The translations under genes and the position numbers were made by a program. Below the pieces are notes generated by a model. That model saw only the letters and a program-made list of their open reading frames with translations. It had not been told where the DNA came from and did not search any database. This document shows, one piece after another, positions 35,386 through 43,972 of a stretch of 64,000 nt of DNA. The stretch covers positions 1-64,000 of the forward strand of contig CALVAM010000013.1 of NCBI GenBank assembly GCA_944325545.1, in the 5' to 3' direction. Source of the stretch: Candidatus Gastranaerophilales bacterium (GTDB lineage Bacteria; Cyanobacteriota; Vampirovibrionia; Gastranaerophilales; Gastranaerophilaceae). The stretch's first letter is position 1; every line of letters begins with the position of its first letter.

Positions 35386-35738
35386 TACTTAGATTCCTTT
35401 TTAACCCTCATTGGATCTATATCATAGCTAGTAACCCCATCTTTATCTGTAAAAATAATTGGAATGGTTATATTATTTGTACAAGCTTTAACTGTCCAAT
35501 TTTCTTCCCAGATACCGTCTTTTTTAGGTTTTGTAACAGATGTATTAATAATTGAAAAATCTTTACAGTCAGGAGATGCTGCTCTAAGAGCAAAAGAATA
35601 TACTGAAAACAATGAATCTGATTGTAAATCTTGACTTGCTATTGTTTTACCAGGCACTGGAAGATTTGCATTATAACTATATGCAAATGCAACCGAAGAA
35701 ATTGATAAAATTGAAAATATTGCAAATAATTTTTTCAT
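35385..35738 (-). CDS. Small secreted protein of unknown function
   Basis: 117 residues with a clear signal peptide (MKKLFAIFSILSISSVAFA). The mature part (~98 residues) has two cysteines (SPDCKDF and VKACTNN) that could form a disulfide. The longer frame to 35795 is rejected: GAAAGGA stands before the ATG at 35738 and the signal peptide begins there. The family is not recognised. Between the SPFH gene and the phosphohexomutase. Confidence 0.7.
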   Translation of the reverse strand: MKKLFAIFSILSISSVAFAYSYNANLPVPGKTIASQDLQSDSLFSVYSFALRAASPDCKDFSIINTSVTKPKKDGIWEENWTVKACTNNITIPIIFTDKDGVTSYDIDPMRVKKESK

Positions 35739-35763
35739 AAATAATCCTTTCTTACTTCTCTTA

Positions 35764-36735
35764 TTAACCTTTATCAAACATTTGTTTAATACCATCTACA
35801 GAACTTAAAATACCTGTTGCCTCATATGGCATATAAACAATTTTATTATCCTTGCCACTTGTAATGGTTTTCATTGTTTCTAAATATTTCATCGCAATAA
35901 GATATTTATCAGGTTGCCCCTTATCAGCTAAAGCATTTATTATTCTTTGAATAGCTTCCTTTTCACCATCAGCTTCAAGAATTCTTGCTTGAGCAATCCC
36001 TTCTGCTCTCAATATATTAGCTTGTTTTTCACCTTCCGCACGATTGATTGCGGCTTCTTTTTCTCCTTCTGCTTTTAACACTGCTGATTTTTTCAAACCT
36101 TCTGCTTCCAAAATTGCAGCACGTCTGTCACGTTCAGCTTTCATTTGTTTTTCCATAGCAGATTGGATGTCAGCAGGAGGAATAATATCTTGAAGTTCTA
36201 CTCTATTAACTTTTACACCCCATTTATTTGTTGCATCATCTAATATAGCTCTTAGTTCATGATTAATTTTATCTCTTGAAACTAAACTCTCATCTAAATC
36301 AAGTTGACCAACTAAATTTCTTAAATTTGTTTGAGTCAATTTTTCAATCGCATCAGGCAAGTTTTGAATTTCATATACTGCAGATTTTGGATCAATTATT
36401 TGAAAATATAAAAGTGCATTAATACTAATTGATACATTATCTTTTGTAATAACATTTTGTCTTGGGAAATCATAAACGGCTTCTCTTAAATCAATTTTTG
36501 TTCTTTTTTGTATTATAGAATACGCAGAGCCATCAAAACCTTTTTGCGTAACTTTCCAATCAATAGCACGAGGAGCCTCAATTATAGGTATTATAAAATT
36601 AAAACCAGATTGTAAAACTCTGTCAAATTTACCTAGACGTTCTACAATAACAACCTCTGCTTGTTGAACAATTATTACACCTTTTGCTACAACAATTAAA
36701 GCTAATGCTATTAAAAAAATTGATAAAGAAATCAT
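35764..36735 (-). CDS. SPFH/band-7 (stomatin-like) membrane protein
   Basis: 323 residues. An N-terminal membrane anchor (~1-18) is followed by a band-7/SPFH domain (~20-185; VIVERLGKFDRVLQSGFNFI, VSRDKINHELRAILDDATNK). The coiled-coil region has repeated A-E-G-E-K-x-A units (~195-260) that assemble these proteins into rings. Paired with NfeD upstream (9-nt gap), the usual stomatin-NfeD arrangement associated with membrane microdomains and protease regulation. Confidence 0.88.
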   Translation of the reverse strand: MISLSIFLIALALIVVAKGVIIVQQAEVVIVERLGKFDRVLQSGFNFIIPIIEAPRAIDWKVTQKGFDGSAYSIIQKRTKIDLREAVYDFPRQNVITKDNVSISINALLYFQIIDPKSAVYEIQNLPDAIEKLTQTNLRNLVGQLDLDESLVSRDKINHELRAILDDATNKWGVKVNRVELQDIIPPADIQSAMEKQMKAERDRRAAILEAEGLKKSAVLKAEGEKEAAINRAEGEKQANILRAEGIAQARILEADGEKEAIQRIINALADKGQPDKYLIAMKYLETMKTITSGKDNKIVYMPYEATGILSSVDGIKQMFDKG

Positions 36736-36744
36736 AAAACTCTC

Positions 36745-37173
36745 CTAATTATTTAATTTTTCTACAAACATAATTATACTTTCATTTTTTATAATTTTCA
36801 CTTCTTCGTCTTTAGGAATGATTGTCTTATCAGAACTTCTAGCTTCCCAACGTTCTCCATAAATAGCTATTACACCCCTAAATTCAGAAACTTCTTCTAT
36901 AACTTTCGCAACTTTTCCTATATATTTATCATTTATACCTGTTTCAGTTTCTTTTTTTGAACGACCAAAAATCATTGGTCTCAAAAAAGCAAAAGACAAA
37001 AATGATAGTATAAAAAATATAGTTGCTAAAAAAATAATTTTACTAATAAATAAAGACACTATTGCTGTCAAAAAAGATGCTAATGCAAAATTAAGAAAAA
37101 ACATGCTAGGAGTAAATATTTCCAATATTATGAAAATAATTCCTACAACACATAATAATTGCCAGATTAACAT
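36745..37173 (-). CDS. NfeD-like membrane protein (short form)
   Basis: 142 residues: two to three membrane helices (~1-65), then a small beta-barrel OB-like domain (KYIGKVAKVIEEVSEFRGVIAIYGERWEARS). The serine protease domain of long NfeD is absent. Short NfeD proteins pair with SPFH proteins; the SPFH gene follows 9 nt later. The DUF1858 gene precedes it by 6 nt, so the three are probably co-transcribed. Confidence 0.85.
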   Translation of the reverse strand: MLIWQLLCVVGIIFIILEIFTPSMFFLNFALASFLTAIVSLFISKIIFLATIFFILSFLSFAFLRPMIFGRSKKETETGINDKYIGKVAKVIEEVSEFRGVIAIYGERWEARSSDKTIIPKDEEVKIIKNESIIMFVEKLNN

Positions 37174-37179
37174 ACTTTA

Positions 37180-37380
37180 TTAACCTTCAATAATTGAATT
37201 TATTTCATCAACCATATCATCAGGGTTAAAACCATGAACTTTAGCCCCTGCTTCTAAGTTTTCAAATCTAGCAGCTGCACAACCTATACATCCCATTCCA
37301 TATTTTTGAAAAACAGCGATTGCTTCAGGATGATTTTGTACAATATCTAAAATTCCCATTTCTTTTGTTACTTTTGCCAT
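37180..37380 (-). CDS. DUF1858-domain small protein
   Basis: 66 residues: MGILDIVQNHPEAIAVFQKYGMGCIGCAAARFENLEAG in outline, with the C-x-x-C pair (CIGC) typical of DUF1858 proteins, often found in anaerobes beside redox or hybrid-cluster genes. AGGAG stands ~9 nt before the ATG. A possible -10 TATAAT lies at 37435-37440 on the minus strand. Function unknown; iron-sulfur or redox sensing is plausible. Confidence 0.82.
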   Translation of the reverse strand: MAKVTKEMGILDIVQNHPEAIAVFQKYGMGCIGCAAARFENLEAGAKVHGFNPDDMVDEINSIIEG

Positions 37381-37464
37381 AATTAATACTCCTATCTTTG
37401 ACTTTTAGTAATTCCTCATTAAACCAATAAAAGAATTATAACACATATATGAAAGGATTAAAAT

Positions 37465-37614
37465 ATGCAATTTTTAAAAAAATTTTTTAAGCATGATTCT
37501 GTAATTGGTTTGTGTGGTCTAAAAAAACAAACTCAATATATTCAAATAAACATACCTCAATCTTATAAGATGGGGACTATTCAAAATACAAAAAATAATT
37601 ATTTGCTTATTTAA
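37465..37614 (+). CDS. 49-codon small ORF with ribosome-binding site
   Basis: The plus strand encodes a 49-residue peptide starting MQFLKKFFKHDSVIGLCGL and ending with NNYLLI. AAAGGA lies 8 nt before the ATG, a good spacing. It is basic, has an amphipathic N-terminus and one cysteine, and no recognised family. It fills most of the 317-bp gap between the divergent DUF1858 gene and murA. A real small protein is likely but unproven. Confidence 0.5.
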   Translation: MQFLKKFFKHDSVIGLCGLKKQTQYIQINIPQSYKMGTIQNTKNNYLLI

Positions 37615-37648
37615 CATTCATGCAGTAATTTCTTTCTTAATTAATATC

Positions 37649-37677
37649 TTTACATTTTGTTTTAATAATTGTATTAT
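37649..37677 (+). promoter_or_regulatory. Promoter of the murA operon
   Basis: A -35 TTTACA (37649-37654), a 17-bp spacer and -10 TATTAT (37672-37677) predict a start near 37684, immediately before the murA RBS (GGAGG, 37689-37693), so the leader is very short. Confidence 0.55.
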
Positions 37678-37697
37678 TAAAATAGAATGGAGGAATT

Positions 37698-39044
37698 TTG
37701 GTAGAGAAATTCAAGATACAAGGTGGTGAAGCCCTAAAAGGTGAAGTTTCTATAGGTGGTGCTAAAAATTCTGTATTAAAGCTTTTAGCGGCTGCTATAT
37801 TAGTTAAAGGCTCTACCAAAATATATAATGTACCCAATCTAACTGATGTTGAAATAATGCTTAATGTTATTTCAGAATTGGGAGCAAAGTGTTTTTATAA
37901 CAAAAAAGAAAAATCTGTTGAAATTGATTCAACTAATCTTTCATCGATGACAGCAAGATATGAACTCGTAAGTAAAATGAGAGCTTCATTTATAATTTTG
38001 GGAGCTTTAATGTCGCGCTGCAGAGAAGCTATAGTTGCTTTACCGGGCGGATGTGCGATTGGAGAAAGAAGAGTTGATTTCCATATAAAAGGTTTGGAAG
38101 CCTTAGGTGCAAAAATAAAGATAGAAAATGGATATGTTCATGCTAAAGCATCTAAATTAACAGGAACCGATATTTATCTAGATATACCATCTGTTGGGGC
38201 TACTGAGAATTTAATGTTAGCGGCAATTTTAGCTGAAGGTTCTACCAGAATTCAAAATGCAGCCCAAGAACCTGAAATTGTAGATTTAGCTAATTTTTTA
38301 AATACAATTGGTGCCGACGTAGTTGGGGCTGGAACTTCTGAAATTATTATTAATGGTGTAACTCAAGATAAGCTACATTCAGCAGAATATACTACCATCC
38401 CCGACAGAATTGAAGCCGGAACATTCATGGCTGCGGTTGTTGCAACTAAAGGTAAAGCTATTATAAAAAATGTTTATCCGGCTCATTTAACTTTTTTTAA
38501 TGATAAATTAATTAAAATGGGTGCAAGCATAAAGTTAGTCGAACCTACAACCATAGAAGTAAGCTGCAAAAACAGATTATCATCTATTAACTTTGTAACT
38601 CAACCCTATCCGGGATTTCCAACAGATCTGCAAGCTATAGCTATGACATTGTTAACAACTGCTAACGGAGTTGGTATTATTACTGAAAGTCTATATGAAA
38701 ACAGATTTATGCAAGTTCCGGATTTAAGAAGAATGGGGGCTGATATTCATCAAGATAGAAATCATGCTATTGTAAAAGGGGTTAAAAATTTAACAGGAGC
38801 TATTGTAGCCGCTAGCGATTTAAGAGCAGGTGCTGCCCTTGTTATTGCAGGATTAATGGCTAATGGTGAAACTATTGTTGAAAAATTACATCATATTGAT
38901 AGAGGCTATGAAGATTTTGAAACTAAATTGAGAAGTTTAGGTGGAAAAATTTATCGTTACGATGACGACAAATCTAATGAAAGAAAAGTTGGCGATAATT
39001 TTAATTCAATAGAATCTTCTCAAATAATTAAAGGAGGATTTTAA
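37698..39044 (+). CDS. murA: UDP-N-acetylglucosamine 1-carboxyvinyltransferase
   Basis: 448 residues. The substrate lysine is in GAKNSVLK, and the catalytic loop LPGGCAIGERRVDFH has Cys119, the residue alkylated by fosfomycin. It catalyses the first committed peptidoglycan step. The start is TTG, with GGAGG just upstream and a promoter at 37649; no ATG is near. Its stop overlaps the next gene (TAATG). Confidence 0.95.
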   Translation: MVEKFKIQGGEALKGEVSIGGAKNSVLKLLAAAILVKGSTKIYNVPNLTDVEIMLNVISELGAKCFYNKKEKSVEIDSTNLSSMTARYELVSKMRASFIILGALMSRCREAIVALPGGCAIGERRVDFHIKGLEALGAKIKIENGYVHAKASKLTGTDIYLDIPSVGATENLMLAAILAEGSTRIQNAAQEPEIVDLANFLNTIGADVVGAGTSEIIINGVTQDKLHSAEYTTIPDRIEAGTFMAAVVATKGKAIIKNVYPAHLTFFNDKLIKMGASIKLVEPTTIEVSCKNRLSSINFVTQPYPGFPTDLQAIAMTLLTTANGVGIITESLYENRFMQVPDLRRMGADIHQDRNHAIVKGVKNLTGAIVAASDLRAGAALVIAGLMANGETIVEKLHHIDRGYEDFETKLRSLGGKIYRYDDDKSNERKVGDNFNSIESSQIIKGGF

Positions 39045-39376
39045 TGAGTCCGGCATATAAGAGATGGTATGACCACGATCCTAAACTTTTAGAAGTTATC
39101 GAACTATTAAAAAATTATCAAGAAGAATTAAAGGCGCATGCAGTTGTTTTTCTTGATAAATTAGAAGAAAAAGTTTCAAAAGAAGCTCTTGATCGATTTT
39201 ATGATTTAGTAAAACCTGTCAATGGTTGCCGTTGGTATGATAAAGATCCTATCATTTCTAAAACTGTTGAAATTTTACGTGTAGTACCTCCTGAAGTTCA
39301 ACATTCTTGTGCTGAAAGATTTATTGCAGCTTTAAAAGAAATGGGAATAGAATACGAAAGTCCTAATCATAATTAA
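39044..39376 (+). CDS. Unknown 110-residue protein with internal duplication
   Basis: Not recognised. It consists of two similar halves: RWYDHDPKLLEVIELLKN (~7-24) and RWYDKDPIISKTVEILR (~63-79), each followed by a helix ending in [AS]-x-x-[FR]-[LF] (AHAVVFLDKL / QHSCAERFIAAL). The motif R-W-Y-D-x-D-P is thus repeated at ~56-residue spacing. Coupled by 1-nt TAATG overlaps both to murA upstream and mfd downstream, so it is certainly translated. Confidence 0.75.
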   Translation: MSPAYKRWYDHDPKLLEVIELLKNYQEELKAHAVVFLDKLEEKVSKEALDRFYDLVKPVNGCRWYDKDPIISKTVEILRVVPPEVQHSCAERFIAALKEMGIEYESPNHN

Positions 39377-42300
39377 TGAATATTTTAAAAGCTTCGTTTT
39401 ACGACAAATTAAGATTTAATATCACTAAATTCAAAAGTTTCACTTTAACAGGGCTAACAACCTTTAGCAAGCTTTTGTTATTATATAATATTTATGAAAT
39501 CTCTAACAGAAAAGTATTATTCATAACATCAACCGAACAGTCAGCTTTAAAATATGCTTCAGATATTAAAACTCTTTTTGATAAAGATGCTGAAACGATT
39601 CCTTATCAAAATGTTTCTTTATATGAAACAATTAATCCTAATTTTTATGATTATCAAAAACAATTAAATGTATTATTTTCAAAACCGGATATTGTTATCT
39701 CTCCTGTAAAAGTGCTTTTAGAAAAATTTCCTACAGAAGATTTTTTCATAAAACAAAGCCTAAATTTAAAAATAGGCGATTCAATTTCACAAAAAGAGCT
39801 TTTGAATAACCTTTCAAAATTAGGTTATAAACGTTCTACAATGGTTTCCGATATTGGAGAATTTAGTATAAGAGGGGATATTACTGATATTTTTTCGCTT
39901 AACGAAATGCCTGTAAGAATTGAATTTTGGGGAGATGAAATCGTTGATATTAGATTTTTTGATAATGAAACTCAAAAATCTGTAGAAAAAATTAAACATA
40001 TTGAAATATTACCAATTTATAAATTTATTCTTCCAGATAAAACTATTTCAGATCTTTCAAAAGAACTTAATGAACAAATAGAAAATGAAGGATATTTTGA
40101 AGGAATAAACGTTTACCAAGCATTTTTTAATTCGAATTTCGTAAGTATTCTAGATTATTTGAAAGATTACATTGTTATTTTTGATGAATATGAAGAAGTT
40201 ACTGCAAAATATCAACAAATTGATGACAACTATATTAACTTATATAATGAAGCATTAAAAATAAACATGATTTATCCTTTAAAAGAAATAAATCATTTTA
40301 CATTTAAAGAAATCATACAAAGAATAGCCTCTATGCAAAAAATTTGTATGAATAATTTTATTTCAGATGAAACAAATGAAATTATAGATATAGACTCAAG
40401 AAATATCCAGATTTTTGATGCAGATATGCAAAGTGTTGCAAATTATATAAAAAATCATAATAATTATCAAATTACCATTGCAACAGATTATCAAGAACGT
40501 GTAAAAAATGTTTTACAAGAATTTGAAGTTTTTTCAAATATCAATTTTATAAAAAGTATTACATCCCAAGGAACAGAAATCCCTGATGGAAAAATTATTT
40601 TATTAACAGACAGAGAACTTTTTAATAAAAGACAGAAAGATATTTCAACAAATAGAAGAAGACATTACAAAGAAAAAGCAGAATATATTGAAAATATTAA
40701 TGATATAAAAGAAGGAGAATATGTTGTTCATAATATTCATGGGGTAGGGATTTACATTGGATTAACAAAACAAGAATTTGACGGACAACTTAAAGATTAT
40801 TTAACAATAGAATATGCGAACAAAGATAGATTACATATTCCGGCTGAACAAATAAATATGCTCTGTCGTTATCGAGGTTCCGGCCAAATTAAACCTAAAC
40901 TTTCCAGAATGGGCGGAAGTGATTGGGAAAATACCAAAACAAAAGTAAAAAAAGAAGTTGAAACAATTGCTTACGATTTATTAAGATTATATGCAAGAAG
41001 AAAGATGAAAACAGGAATTGAGTTCGCACCGGATTCCCCATTACAATTAGAGATGGAAGATGCTTTTGAATATATAGAAACTCCTGATCAATTAAAATCT
41101 ATCGAGCAAATAAAATCAGATATGGAAAGTCCTAACCCAATGGACCGGCTTGTGTGTGGAGATGTAGGGTTTGGAAAAACTGAAGTTGCAATGAGAGCAA
41201 TGTTTAAGGCTGTTACATCATTAAAACAAGTTGCAGTAATTGTTCCAACCACAGTTTTAGCTTTACAACATTACCAAACAGTTTTAGAACGCTTTAAACC
41301 TTTTGGCATTGATGTTGAATTATTATGTAGGTTCAGAAGTGCAAAAGAAAAAAAAGAAACTTTAAAAAATTTAGCAACAGGTAAGTGTGATGTTGTTATT
41401 GCCACTCATAGCCTTTTACAAGATAATGTTCAGTTTAAAGACTTAGGTTTGTTGGTAATAGATGAAGAACACAGATTTGGAGTTAGACATAAAGAAAAAT
41501 TAAAAGAATTTAGGGAAAATATTGATATTATTTCTATGTCAGCGACGCCAATACCAAGAACTTTATACATGTCACTTTCCGGCATCAAAGATATTTCTGT
41601 AATAAATACTCCTCCTCAAAATAGACTACCTATTAAAACATTCGTAGGAGAATATAATGAACAATTAGTTAAGAATGCCATAACAAATGAATTAGACAGA
41701 GATGGTCAAGTTTTTTATCTGTATAATAGAGTTGAAACAATTGAAGAATTTAAATTAGAGCTTCAAAAACTTGTTCCAAATGCGAGGATTGCGATTGGTC
41801 ATGGGCAATTAAGTGAAAAACAATTAGAAGATGTTATTATAGGTTTTGATAACCATGATTATGATATTTTACTCTGTACTACCATTATAGAAAATGGTAT
41901 TGATATTCCAAATGCTAATACAATAATTATCCAGGAAGCAGATAAATTAGGATTAGCTCAACTATATCAACTAAGAGGACGTGTCGGTAGAAGCGAAAAA
42001 CAAGCTTATTGCTATTGCTTATATAAAAAATCAAAAGAACTTTCAAAAGAAGCTTCTGAAAGATTAAAAGCAATAAAAGAATTTACAACACTCGGAAGTG
42101 GCTATAGAATTGCAATGCGAGATGTTGAAATTAGAGGCGTCGGTAATATTCTTGGAACAAAACAACATGGACACATGGTTAATGTTGGATTTGATACTTA
42201 TTGTCAATTATTAGAAGAAACTGTAAATGAATTAAAAGGTGAAGCTGTTATAGAAAACAAACCCGCTATTATTGATATTAATATTACTGCATATATTCCT

Positions 42301-42744
42301 GATGAATGGGTTGGCTCAAGTGAACAAAAAATGATTGAATATAAACGACTTTCAGATGTTAAAAATGAAATTGAACTGAATTACATCGTTTCTGAATGGA
42401 AAGATAGATTTTCTCGAATACCGGAGGAGGTAGAAAATCTTATAAAACTTATTAAAATAAGATTATTAGCTACAGATTGTAATATATCAATGGTTAGAGA
42501 AGCAGGAAATGAAATCAGAATCTATACTCAATTTACCCCATATGAATGGAACATTTTAAAACAAAATTTAGATAAAAATATTTTAAGAAAAATGAAATTT
42601 ACGATTGCTCCAAAATCTTGTAATGATGCAAAATCAATTATTCTTCTAAATATAAATAACTTAAATTTTGACGAAATATATAATATATTATCAGATTTTT
42701 GTTATTACATAAAAGATACAGTGAGTAATTTTAATAATAAATAA
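39376..42744 (+). CDS. mfd: Transcription-repair coupling factor Mfd
   Basis: 1122 residues. A UvrB-like N-terminal module is followed by the RNA-polymerase-interacting domain (EYVVHNIHGVGIYIGL). The RecG-like translocase has Walker A GDVGFGKTEVA, DEEH, SATPIPRTLYMSL and LRGRVGRS, and the C-terminal D7 domain (VGSSEQKMIEYKRL) closes the protein. It removes RNA polymerase stalled at lesions and recruits UvrA. Full length; coupled to the 110-residue protein gene. Confidence 0.95.
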   Translation: MNILKASFYDKLRFNITKFKSFTLTGLTTFSKLLLLYNIYEISNRKVLFITSTEQSALKYASDIKTLFDKDAETIPYQNVSLYETINPNFYDYQKQLNVLFSKPDIVISPVKVLLEKFPTEDFFIKQSLNLKIGDSISQKELLNNLSKLGYKRSTMVSDIGEFSIRGDITDIFSLNEMPVRIEFWGDEIVDIRFFDNETQKSVEKIKHIEILPIYKFILPDKTISDLSKELNEQIENEGYFEGINVYQAFFNSNFVSILDYLKDYIVIFDEYEEVTAKYQQIDDNYINLYNEALKINMIYPLKEINHFTFKEIIQRIASMQKICMNNFISDETNEIIDIDSRNIQIFDADMQSVANYIKNHNNYQITIATDYQERVKNVLQEFEVFSNINFIKSITSQGTEIPDGKIILLTDRELFNKRQKDISTNRRRHYKEKAEYIENINDIKEGEYVVHNIHGVGIYIGLTKQEFDGQLKDYLTIEYANKDRLHIPAEQINMLCRYRGSGQIKPKLSRMGGSDWENTKTKVKKEVETIAYDLLRLYARRKMKTGIEFAPDSPLQLEMEDAFEYIETPDQLKSIEQIKSDMESPNPMDRLVCGDVGFGKTEVAMRAMFKAVTSLKQVAVIVPTTVLALQHYQTVLERFKPFGIDVELLCRFRSAKEKKETLKNLATGKCDVVIATHSLLQDNVQFKDLGLLVIDEEHRFGVRHKEKLKEFRENIDIISMSATPIPRTLYMSLSGIKDISVINTPPQNRLPIKTFVGEYNEQLVKNAITNELDRDGQVFYLYNRVETIEEFKLELQKLVPNARIAIGHGQLSEKQLEDVIIGFDNHDYDILLCTTIIENGIDIPNANTIIIQEADKLGLAQLYQLRGRVGRSEKQAYCYCLYKKSKELSKEASERLKAIKEFTTLGSGYRIAMRDVEIRGVGNILGTKQHGHMVNVGFDTYCQLLEETVNELKGEAVIENKPAIIDINITAYIPDEWVGSSEQKMIEYKRLSDVKNEIELNYIVSEWKDRFSRIPEEVENLIKLIKIRLLATDCNISMVREAGNEIRIYTQFTPYEWNILKQNLDKNILRKMKFTIAPKSCNDAKSIILLNINNLNFDEIYNILSDFCYYIKDTVSNFNNK

Positions 42745-42762
42745 CTTGTAAATATTTGTAAA
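42745..42762 (-). promoter_or_regulatory. HLR1-like direct repeat upstream of the putative ncRNA
   Basis: The minus strand reads TTTACAAA-TA-TTTACAAG; 1 base differs from the HLR1 consensus (the final G). It begins directly after the mfd stop and lies about 52-69 bp upstream of the predicted ncRNA start. Confidence 0.45.
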
Positions 42763-42779
42763 AAAATAAAAAATAATAC

Positions 42780-42807
42780 TGTAAAAATTATTCTGATGTT
42801 CTATAAT
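42780..42807 (+). promoter_or_regulatory. Predicted promoter of the putative ncRNA
   Basis: A perfect -10 TATAAT (42802-42807) is preceded by a weak -35 (TGTAAA, 42780-42785, 16-bp spacer). A weak -35 with an HLR1 element 17 bp further upstream fits an activator-dependent promoter. Confidence 0.45.
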
Positions 42808-42813
42808 GGTTGT

Positions 42814-43019
42814 ATACAAGGGTATGTGTTAATATATAATTAGTTTATAAATTAAACAAACTATTGTTTGATTAGGGCTTTATAATTTAATATAAGAAAT
42901 TTGTACGGAAATATTTTTATTAAAAGTAAATATATTTCGATAGAAGTTATAGATAAATAAAAATTGTTGATTGGGATATGTACTTATATCTGAGCTTGAT
43001 TATTCAAGCTCTTTTTATT
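42814..43019 (+). ncRNA. Putative non-coding RNA between mfd and fabI
   Basis: About 205 nt bounded by a TATAAT promoter and an intrinsic terminator: stem GAGCTTG / CAAGCTC with a 6-nt loop (42992-43011), then TTTTTATTA. No ORF with a ribosome-binding site is present. Internal hairpins can be drawn (CAAAC/GTTTG near 42855-42872; GAAATAT/ATATTTC near 42908-42940). It does not match 6S, SRP, tmRNA or RNase P RNA as far as I can judge. The alternative is that the hairpin merely ends the mfd transcript. Confidence 0.4.
42992..43019 (+). terminator. Intrinsic terminator upstream of fabI
   Basis: A perfect 7-bp stem GAGCTTG / CAAGCTC, loop ATTATT, then CTTTTTATTA-type T tract. It separates whatever is transcribed from 42745 onward (mfd and/or the ncRNA) from fabI. 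Confidence 0.85.
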
Positions 43020-43096
43020 ATCTTTAATGTTTATTGATTTCGGATCATTTTTTTGATACTGTTATATAGTATTTAAAATAAAGAGGAGTTTAAATT

Positions 43097-43900
43097 ATGG
43101 ATTTAATGAAAGGGAAGAAAGGGATAATATTTGGAGTTTCCAATACCCACGGCATAGCTTATGGAATTGCAAAACAATTATACGATGCTGGAGCAGATAT
43201 AGCATTTACATATGCTGGTGAAGCTATGGAAAAAAGAGTTCGTCCTATTGCTGAAGATATGAATTCTAAATTAATTATGTCTTGTGATGTAACAAAGGAA
43301 GATGAAGTCGAAGCAGTTTTTAAAGAATGTGAAAAAATCTACGGTAAATTAGATTTTGTTGTTCACGCCGTAGCATTTGCTCCAAAAGAAGATTTAATGG
43401 GCAGATTTGTTGACACTTCTAAAGAAGGTTGGGACATTGCATTAGGTGTTAGTGCTTATTCTTTAGTTTCTGTATGTCGTCATGCTGAACCTATTATGAA
43501 TGAAGGGAGTTCAATATTTGCATTAACATACTTAGGTTCTGTGCTTTCAGTACCTAGCTATAATGTAATGGGAGTTGCAAAAGCAGCTTTAGAATCAGCC
43601 ATGAGATTTTTAGCAGTTGACCTAGGTCCTAAAGGTATAAGAGTTAATTGTTTATCTTCAGGTCCTGTAAAAACATTAGCTTCTATGGGTATTAGTGGTT
43701 TTTCTAAAATGTTAAAAGCTGCTGTTATGAGAGCTCCAATGAAAAAGAATGTTTCTTTAGAAGATGTTGGAAGAGCAGGACTTTATTTAGCTTCTGATTT
43801 ATCAAGCGGAACTACAGGGGAAGTCATCTATTGTGACTGTGGTTGTCATTCAGCATATGCTTCTGCAGAAGAAATGGATATTTTATCAAAAGCTGAGTAA
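43097..43900 (+). CDS. fabI: Enoyl-[acyl-carrier-protein] reductase (NADH), FabI type
   Basis: 267 residues, short-chain dehydrogenase fold of the FabI subgroup. It has an N-terminal nucleotide loop GVSNTHGIAYGIA and the catalytic Y-x6-K in PSYNVMGVAKAALE. It completes each round of fatty-acid elongation. AGAGGAG precedes the ATG. It is flanked by terminators on both sides, so it is monocistronic. An unusual C-terminal CDCGCHSAYASAEE contains extra cysteines. Confidence 0.93.
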   Translation: MDLMKGKKGIIFGVSNTHGIAYGIAKQLYDAGADIAFTYAGEAMEKRVRPIAEDMNSKLIMSCDVTKEDEVEAVFKECEKIYGKLDFVVHAVAFAPKEDLMGRFVDTSKEGWDIALGVSAYSLVSVCRHAEPIMNEGSSIFALTYLGSVLSVPSYNVMGVAKAALESAMRFLAVDLGPKGIRVNCLSSGPVKTLASMGISGFSKMLKAAVMRAPMKKNVSLEDVGRAGLYLASDLSSGTTGEVIYCDCGCHSAYASAEEMDILSKAE

Positions 43901-43913
43901 ATTTGATTTTATT

Positions 43914-43948
43914 GCCGGATTTATAAATTTAAATCCGGCACTTTTGTG
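43914..43948 (+). terminator. Terminator of fabI
   Basis: A 9-bp stem GCCGGATTT / AAATCCGGC with an AT-rich loop, followed by ACTTTTGTG. It starts 13 nt after the stop. Confidence 0.85.
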
Positions 43949-43972
43949 TGATTCAAATAAGGATTTTAATTT

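Noticed and set aside
37649-37666. HLR1 element at the murA promoter (TTTACATTTTGTTTTAAT)
   Set aside because: The second half-site keeps only part of the consensus and the first is the -35 box itself; not counted as an HLR1 site.
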